This document shows positions 13,665 through 16,774 of a DNA stretch of 16,774 nucleotides, in pieces (position 1 is the stretch's first letter; every line of letters starts with the position of its first letter). The position numbers and the translations under genes were made by a program. Under the pieces are notes generated by a model. That model saw nothing but the letters and a program-made list of their open reading frames with translations. It ran no database searches and had not been told where the DNA came from. Source of the DNA: Candidatus Wildermuthbacteria bacterium GWA2_46_15 (GTDB lineage: Bacteria; Patescibacteriota; Minisyncoccia; Minisyncoccales; GWA2-46-15); NCBI GenBank assembly GCA_001823105.1, contig MHTO01000014.1, positions 1-16,774 on the forward strand, given 5' to 3'.

Positions 13665-13693
13665 TTGAAACCAAAAGATTTTTCTGCTATTCT
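13665..13693 (+). promoter_or_regulatory. Promoter of the YbaK-type gene
   Basis: TTGAAA (13665-13670), 17-base spacer, TATTCT (13688-13693). The start is expected near 13700, which favours the ATG at 13725 over longer frames that read through the repeats. Confidence 0.6.
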
Positions 13694-13724
13694 TAAAGAT
13701 GCTAAAAACATTAAAACTAAAAGT

Positions 13725-14240
13725 ATGAAAATACCCGCCAAATTAACCAATTTCTTAAGCCAGAATAAGGTCAAGTTCGAAGAAGTCAATCACCGCACCG
13801 TTTATACCGCCCTCGATAAGGCGGCCACCCTCAAGATCAAACCCAGCCTGATTGCGAAAACATTGGTCTTAAAAACCGGCCGAGATCTGATCGTGGTCAT
13901 CCTGGCCGCCAATAAAAACTTAGACAAGCAGAAATTCAGAAAGGCGGCCAAGGTCAAAAACTTTGAATTTGTTTCCGAAAGACTTATGAAGTCTAGGTTC
14001 AAAGGGTTTAAAATCGGCGCCATTCCGCCCTTCGGAGGGTTATTTAAGATACCAGCCTTCATTGATAGCGGATTGGCCAAAGAAAAATTCATCTTGGTCA
14101 GCGCCGGGACCTACGAGAATTCCTTAAAGATCTCTCCGAAAATGCTGGAGAAGCTGGGGGCCGTCAAGGCCGATTTCTCCCAACCCAAAAAGACGGCGAA
14201 AGCAAAAATAAAAAAGAATAATAAAATTAAAGGGAAATAA
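13725..14240 (+). CDS. YbaK/ProX-type aminoacyl-tRNA deacylase
   Basis: A 171-residue trans-editing protein that hydrolyses mischarged aminoacyl-tRNA (Cys- or Ala-tRNA-Pro in studied members). LIAKTLVLKTGRDLIVVILAANK contains the conserved lysine (K45) of the active site. KIGAIPPFGGLFKIPAFIDSGL (from 97) is the family G-x-x-P-F/L-G glycine loop, and FILVSAGTYENSLKISPKMLEKL completes the fold. The C-terminal ~20 residues are Lys-rich. The frame is open upstream to 13539, but that part is dispersed-repeat sequence overlapping the divergent gene, so the internal ATG after the promoter is taken as the start. It may be cotranscribed with the short peptide ORF and tRNA-Ile that follow. Confidence 0.88.
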   Translation: MKIPAKLTNFLSQNKVKFEEVNHRTVYTALDKAATLKIKPSLIAKTLVLKTGRDLIVVILAANKNLDKQKFRKAAKVKNFEFVSERLMKSRFKGFKIGAIPPFGGLFKIPAFIDSGLAKEKFILVSAGTYENSLKISPKMLEKLGAVKADFSQPKKTAKAKIKKNNKIKGK

Positions 14241-14246
14241 AAAATC

Positions 14247-14291
14247 ATGTGCAAGACCTGCGCAACCCACAAGAATAAGAAAAAGAAATAA
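14247..14291 (+). CDS. 14-residue Cys/His/Lys micropeptide (tentative)
   Basis: An ATG six bases after the YbaK-type stop opens a 14-codon frame, MCKTCATHKNKKKK, ending in TAA. Cys2, Cys5 and His8 give a CxxCxxH pattern ahead of a basic tail, which could bind a metal or a nucleic acid. No homologue is recognised, no ribosome-binding site is seen, and length alone makes a chance frame possible. The close spacing suggests it would be translated by coupling if real. Confidence 0.3.
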   Translation: MCKTCATHKNKKKK

Positions 14292-14324
14292 GCAAAGCCT
14301 AGTTTTCCGCAGAAAATAGTTCTC

Positions 14325-14340
14325 GGGCGAGCAATCGCCC
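14325..14340 (+). other. GNRA-capped hairpin before tRNA-Ile
   Basis: GGGCGA-GCAA-TCGCCC forms a perfect 6-bp stem with a GCAA tetraloop, ending 3 bases before tRNA-Ile. There is no T run, so it is more likely an RNA processing or stability element than a terminator. Confidence 0.5.
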
Positions 14341-14343
14341 CTG

Positions 14344-14415
14344 GGGCGCGTAGTTCAGTGGCAGAACGCTAAACTGATAATTTAGAGGTCGGAGGTTCGA
14401 TCCCTCCCGCGCCCA
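14344..14415 (+). tRNA. tRNA-Ile (anticodon GAT)
   Basis: Acceptor GGGCGCG/CGCGCCC, D arm GTTC-AGTGGCA-GAAC, anticodon arm CTAAA-CTGATAA-TTTAG with GAT (14376-14378), and T arm GGAGG-TTCGATC-CCTCC. Discriminator A. CCA is not encoded. All arms are regular. Confidence 0.95.
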
Positions 14416-14450
14416 CTAGAGATTAGCCAGTTCGTTTCCAGAAAATTAAA

Positions 14451-14476
14451 GAGCGGCAAAAATTTTTCTGCCGCTC
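14451..14476 (-). terminator. Palindromic terminator between tRNA-Ile and the 76-aa gene
   Basis: GAGCGGCA and TGCCGCTC enclose an A/T-rich centre. On the - strand it is followed by TTTAATTTTC, so it best serves the 76-aa membrane protein gene. It may also stop the tRNA-Ile transcript. Confidence 0.65.
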
Positions 14477-14497
14477 ATTAGTTGGTCTCTTCCCCAA

Positions 14498-14728
14498 TCA
14501 GGGAGGGCCAACGATGAAGAGGTAGAGGCCTTCGCGGACCTCAACCGCTTTATCAACGCCCTTAATGCAGAGGACGTTGACGCCGCCCCGAAGCGGCTCC
14601 AAAACCACGAGTGGCTCACAATTGAGGCCTGCTGGGTGGCCATTGCCCACCCAGAAGCCAATCACGAGCCCCAAGGCGGCTAAGAAAGCCGCCGTGAACC
14701 AAAACCATCTTCCGCGTTTTGCGAACAT
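14498..14728 (-). CDS. 76-residue single-pass membrane protein
   Basis: Not recognised. MFAKRGRW is followed by a hydrophobic helix (about residues 9-28, FWFTAAFLAALGLVIGFWVG) and an external ~45-residue segment (NGHPAGLNCEPLVVLEPL...NVLCIKGVDKAVEVREGLYLFIVGPP) with two cysteines that could form a disulfide. The ATG at 14728 was chosen over an in-frame TTG five codons upstream because a clear GGAGG sits 5 bases before it and a good promoter lies about 25 bases upstream of that. It is a self-contained unit with its own promoter and terminator, inserted between tRNA genes. Confidence 0.72.
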   Translation of the reverse strand: MFAKRGRWFWFTAAFLAALGLVIGFWVGNGHPAGLNCEPLVVLEPLRGGVNVLCIKGVDKAVEVREGLYLFIVGPP

Positions 14729-14760
14729 TTTGTCCTCCAACAAAATAGGTGTAGCTACAA

Positions 14761-14789
14761 TAATAACACAATATAATAACTAGGTCAAG
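14761..14789 (-). promoter_or_regulatory. Promoter of the 76-aa membrane protein gene
   Basis: On the - strand: TTGACC (14784-14789), 17-base spacer, TATTAT (14761-14766). The start is expected near 14754. Confidence 0.7.
14773..14778 (+). promoter_or_regulatory. -10 box of the tRNA-Ala/tRNA-Tyr unit
   Basis: A perfect TATAAT 11 bases before tRNA-Ala. The -35 is poor. The box lies inside the spacer of the opposing promoter at 14761-14789, so the two promoters probably exclude each other. Confidence 0.55.
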
Positions 14790-14865
14790 GGCCCGTAGTT
14801 CAGCTGGCTAGAACGCCTCATTTGCAATGAGGAAATCACCGGTTCGAATCCGGTCGGGTCCACCA
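14790..14865 (+). tRNA. tRNA-Ala (anticodon TGC)
   Basis: Acceptor GGGCCCG/CGGGTCC carries the G3.U70 wobble pair that defines alanine identity. Anticodon loop TTTGCAA with TGC, T loop TTCGAAT, discriminator A. This is the only tRNA in the window with an encoded CCA. Confidence 0.96.
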
Positions 14866-14868
14866 AAA

Positions 14869-14951
14869 CCAGGGGTGGCAGAGCGGTCAATTGCACCAGA
14901 CTGTAAATCTGGCGGGGCAACCCTACGTAGGTTCGAATCCTACCCCCTGGA
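14869..14951 (+). tRNA. tRNA-Tyr (anticodon GTA), C1-G72 acceptor
   Basis: Acceptor CCAGGGG/CCCCTGG, D arm GCA/TGC, anticodon arm CCAGA-CTGTAAA-TCTGG, a long variable arm with a GGG-GCAA-CCC stem as in bacterial class II tRNA-Tyr, T arm GTAGG-TTCGAAT-CCTAC, discriminator A. The first pair is C1-G72, which is characteristic of archaeal and eukaryotic tRNA-Tyr. Bacterial tRNA-Tyr usually starts with G1-C72. CCA is not encoded. Confidence 0.94.
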
Positions 14952-14989
14952 CAAGAGCATTGGTCAATATTCGCTATTTATACTAATTT

Positions 14990-15559
14990 ATGGACTTTAT
15001 CGGTAAAACAATTCGGGTTCTTTCTGACTTCTGCGAGTACGTAGACGCTGAGAGAAAAAATGTTCCCAGCAATAAAGATTTGGAACACATCTTTACAAGC
15101 ATAGATAATCTTTCCTGTTTTTTAATTAATATTTTTGCTTCCTGTTTTCCGTCTAATGCTGAGTACTTCGAACTATCGTATTCGATAAGTAAAGAAAAGT
15201 TGATTAAAACCAAACTGAAAGGATTTTTCATATTGCGGCTCTGTAAAAGAATTTTTCTTTCAGAGGTATGGAACTCATTCGAGAATTTTTTTCAGACAAG
15301 ACTTGGTCGAGATGATAAAATTGGAAGAGTATTGCTAAAAAACTATTATGGTGGAGAGAAAAATATCCCCAGATCAATTGATTTTTTAAGAAGAATAAGA
15401 AATTCAGCCCACAATAATTACAAGTATGGCAGCAAAGAAGATCCAGTAGAATTAAAAGTCGGCTCTAAGATTTATAAATTAGAACCCGGAAAGACTATCA
15501 ACTTTGCACAATTTTCAGATCTTATTTCTATTGTCAAAGAATGTTGTAAGACCCTTTAG
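14990..15559 (+). CDS. AT-rich protein of unknown function, weak HEPN-like motif
   Basis: 189 residues, mostly helical by composition and without a signal peptide. I do not recognise the family. Near the C-terminus FLRRIRNSAHNNYKYG (132-147) resembles the R-N...H segment of HEPN-type RNases and Abi-like proteins, but the spacing from Arg137 to His141 is one residue short of the usual R-x4-H. Only Arg135 gives an allowed R-x5-H. The gene follows the tRNA-Ala/Tyr pair, is clearly richer in A and T than the housekeeping genes to the left, and has a TATACT box 5 bases before its ATG. Together these suggest an acquired accessory gene, perhaps a defence or toxin-type protein. That function is inference. 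Confidence 0.6.
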   Translation: MDFIGKTIRVLSDFCEYVDAERKNVPSNKDLEHIFTSIDNLSCFLINIFASCFPSNAEYFELSYSISKEKLIKTKLKGFFILRLCKRIFLSEVWNSFENFFQTRLGRDDKIGRVLLKNYYGGEKNIPRSIDFLRRIRNSAHNNYKYGSKEDPVELKVGSKIYKLEPGKTINFAQFSDLISIVKECCKTL

Positions 15560-15561
15560 GT

Positions 15562-15782
15562 TTAGATAGTAGCCAATAATTGTTTTGTTTGCCTCATTGT
15601 GAATTCGGGGTAGGGGATTAATTCGACCCAGTCTGCAGTTCGAAAATCGTCCCATCCGGCGGACTGTTTTCCACGACCCCCAAGCTAGACACCTTCGGTT
15701 TCTAGCATTTTTTCCTTCGCTATACCGCTCACGAAAAAGCCTGTTTTTCCTTCACGGGGAAAATTCCAAAAGATCGCTTTTT
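15562..15782 (-). pseudogene. Possible degraded gene fragment
   Basis: One - strand frame runs from a stop near 15782 to TAA at 15562-15564 and is broken by a single TAG inside the hairpin at 15684-15706. The two parts read as protein-like: KAIFWNFPREGKTGFFVSGI upstream and AGWDDFRTADWVELIPYPEF downstream. I cannot name a family, and no start codon with a ribosome-binding site is evident. It may be the tail of an inactivated gene or a chance frame in non-coding DNA. No other gene is seen in the stretch 15560-15861. Confidence 0.3.
15684..15713 (+). terminator. Terminator downstream of the 189-aa gene
   Basis: GCTAGA-c-ACC-ttc-GGT-t-TCTAGC followed by ATTTTTT. It is a good intrinsic terminator about 125 bases after the 189-aa stop codon. 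Confidence 0.7.
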
Positions 15783-15795
15783 AAGCGGTTTTTTT
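15775..15795 (+). terminator. Second, weaker terminator
   Basis: CGCTT-ttt-AAGCG followed by GTTTTTTT. It would insulate the downstream pair of genes. Confidence 0.5.
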
Positions 15796-15861
15796 GTTTT
15801 CCCTCCGTCCTTGCCTTTTCCTCAAAACAGAACTATTGTGGAAACAGATAAGTCATGTAAA

Positions 15862-16173
15862 ATGAACATATTTTTACGGCAAAATTGGTATAGGGTTCTA
15901 GCGATAATATTACTTTTATGGGCACTGTCAGATAATCCATATGGCTATTATCAGTTGTTAAGATGGGCCGTTATGGTAATCGGAGCTTATTCAGCGTATT
16001 CAGCTTACAACGCGGGTAAAAACTCTTGGGCATGGGTTTTCGGCGCAATCACCGTTTTATTTAATCCAATTATCCCTTTTTATCTTCAAAAAGACACTTG
16101 GCAACTAATCGATGTCTTGGCCGCGATAGTGTTTTCGATATTTCTTTTTCGTGAATATGAAAGGAAAAATTAA
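15862..16173 (+). CDS. Small multi-pass membrane protein, DUF6804-like
   Basis: 103 residues with three to four hydrophobic helices: YRVLAIILLLWAL, LLRWAVMVIGAYSAYSAYNAG, WAWVFGAITVLFNPIIPFYL, and DVLAAIVFSIFLF. The LRW...AYSAY..G...W.W.F...A.LFNP..P..L pattern is that of small uncharacterised membrane proteins annotated as DUF6804. The function is unknown. The ATG at 15862 is preferred to a TTG at 15811 because it precedes the basic start of the first helix. It overlaps the next gene by 17 bases, so the two are coupled. Confidence 0.7.
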   Translation: MNIFLRQNWYRVLAIILLLWALSDNPYGYYQLLRWAVMVIGAYSAYSAYNAGKNSWAWVFGAITVLFNPIIPFYLQKDTWQLIDVLAAIVFSIFLFREYERKN

Positions 16174-16774
16174 GAAAATTTATCCAGTTTTAGTATTCGT
16201 TGGACTTTTAATTCCGCTTTTTTCTTTCGCCCAAACCTTTGAGAAAGATCTCTTTTTTGGTCTCTCGAACGATCCGGGCGTTGCCAAGCTTCAGGAATTC
16301 CTGACCATTGAAGGTATCTATTCAGGCCCGATTACCGGTAACTTCTTTTCCCTAACCTTGGAGGGCGTCAAAAAACTTCAATTCCGGGAAGGCATCTCTC
16401 CTGCCGCAGGTTATTTTGGGTCTATAACCCGTGCCCGAGCTAATGAAATTTTATCTTCCCAAATCCAGGCTTCTAACCAGCAGATCGCCCAAGAAACAGG
16501 ACGAGTTCTTTCTCCCTCTCCCGCGCCTCAACTGGACGTCATATCTTCTCTCCAGAACCAAGTTTTGATTCTACAACAGCAGATCGCTTTTCTTCTGGAA
16601 CAATTCAAGTCTCAACAAACCAGCGCGAATTCTTCTAATTCAAGTTCCTCTTTAGCGCCAAACCCGACTCCGGGCCCAACATATATTCCAGCGATAACCC
16701 CAACGTCAGCGCCTGTCCCAACCATAATCCCTCCAGAAATTTCTGCAACCACTGCTATCGTTGATTATGTAATA
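16157..16774 (+). CDS. Secreted peptidoglycan-binding protein (3' end outside window)
   Basis: 206 codons are visible and the frame is open at the window edge. MKGKIKKIYP plus a hydrophobic stretch ending FSFAQ is a signal peptide. Residues ~28-100 form a PG_binding_1-type domain: FEKDLFFGLSNDPGVAKLQEFL, YSGPITGNFFSLTLEGVKKLQF, and GISPAAGYFGSITRARANEIL. A short coiled coil rich in Gln follows (about 103-150), then a Ser/Asn/Pro/Thr-rich linker. This is a common CPR surface-protein layout that ties a C-terminal domain, unseen here, to the wall. The start overlaps the end of the DUF6804-like gene. Confidence 0.85.
   Translation, partial: MKGKIKKIYPVLVFVGLLIPLFSFAQTFEKDLFFGLSNDPGVAKLQEFLTIEGIYSGPITGNFFSLTLEGVKKLQFREGISPAAGYFGSITRARANEILSSQIQASNQQIAQETGRVLSPSPAPQLDVISSLQNQVLILQQQIAFLLEQFKSQQTSANSSNSSSSLAPNPTPGPTYIPAITPTSAPVPTIIPPEISATTAIVDYVI

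Noticed and set aside
13539..13724. N-terminal extension of the YbaK-type protein (62 codons)
   Set aside because: The extension is made of the tandem dispersed repeats, overlaps the divergent gene's start, and lies upstream of a good promoter at 13665-13693.
14451..14476. Terminator for tRNA-Ile only
   Set aside because: The + strand lacks a T run after the stem, whereas the - strand has one, so it is assigned mainly to the 76-aa gene.

Overview
The window looks like chromosomal DNA of a Candidate Phyla Radiation (Patescibacteria) bacterium, possibly Microgenomates-like. The grounds are a divergent 16S rRNA gene carrying two insertions, a short EF-Ts (153 aa), an archaeal-type class I aldolase, small hypothetical membrane proteins, peptidoglycan-binding and coiled-coil/transglycosylase proteins of a type common in this group, few Shine-Dalgarno sites, and tight gene packing. 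The exact lineage is an inference. TGA acts as a stop (positions 725-727) and a class-I release factor RF1 is present, so nothing points to UGA recoding.

Left part (1-6716). On the + strand: the 3' part of an aldolase gene, a 4Fe-4S ferredoxin, ribosomal protein L25 and a secreted coiled-coil lytic transglycosylase. Convergent with these, on the - strand, is an operon of a 27-codon membrane peptide, rpmE (L31), prfA (RF1) and a pilin-like PKD protein. Divergent from it on the + strand are rpsB-tsf, a small membrane protein and a tRNA-Thr whose first bases overlap that protein's stop codon.

Middle (6718-10156). A consensus promoter drives a compact, hairpin-rich RNA of about 290 nt that ends at its own terminator. 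I cannot assign it to a known family. A second promoter then drives a stand-alone 16S rRNA unit with no 23S, 5S or spacer tRNA. The 16S gene is interrupted near E. coli position 788 by an ORF-less group I intron and near position 1399/1400 by an 847-nt element encoding a LAGLIDADG endonuclease. A 26-bp leader/trailer stem encloses the 16S gene. The unit ends at a bidirectional terminator.

Right part (10168-16774). A - strand pair of large membrane proteins (a GT-C-like protein and a GT39 protein O-mannosyltransferase) suggests surface protein glycosylation. It is followed on the + strand by a YbaK-type deacylase, a 14-codon Cys/Lys peptide, tRNA-Ile, a - strand 76-aa membrane protein, tRNA-Ala and tRNA-Tyr. 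After the tRNAs comes an AT-rich accessory stretch: an unassigned 189-aa protein, a possible degraded gene fragment, a small DUF6804-like membrane protein and the start of a secreted peptidoglycan-binding protein cut by the window edge.

Two families of short palindromic repeats run through the window. One, a double hairpin of general form ACC-stem-GGC-TAAnn-loop-nnTTA, occurs at four loci with compensatory changes. It has entered the signal-peptide region of the transglycosylase gene and supplies the end of tsf. The other (CCTGAGC...GTCGAA) lies in the 16S leader and in frame inside the mannosyltransferase gene.
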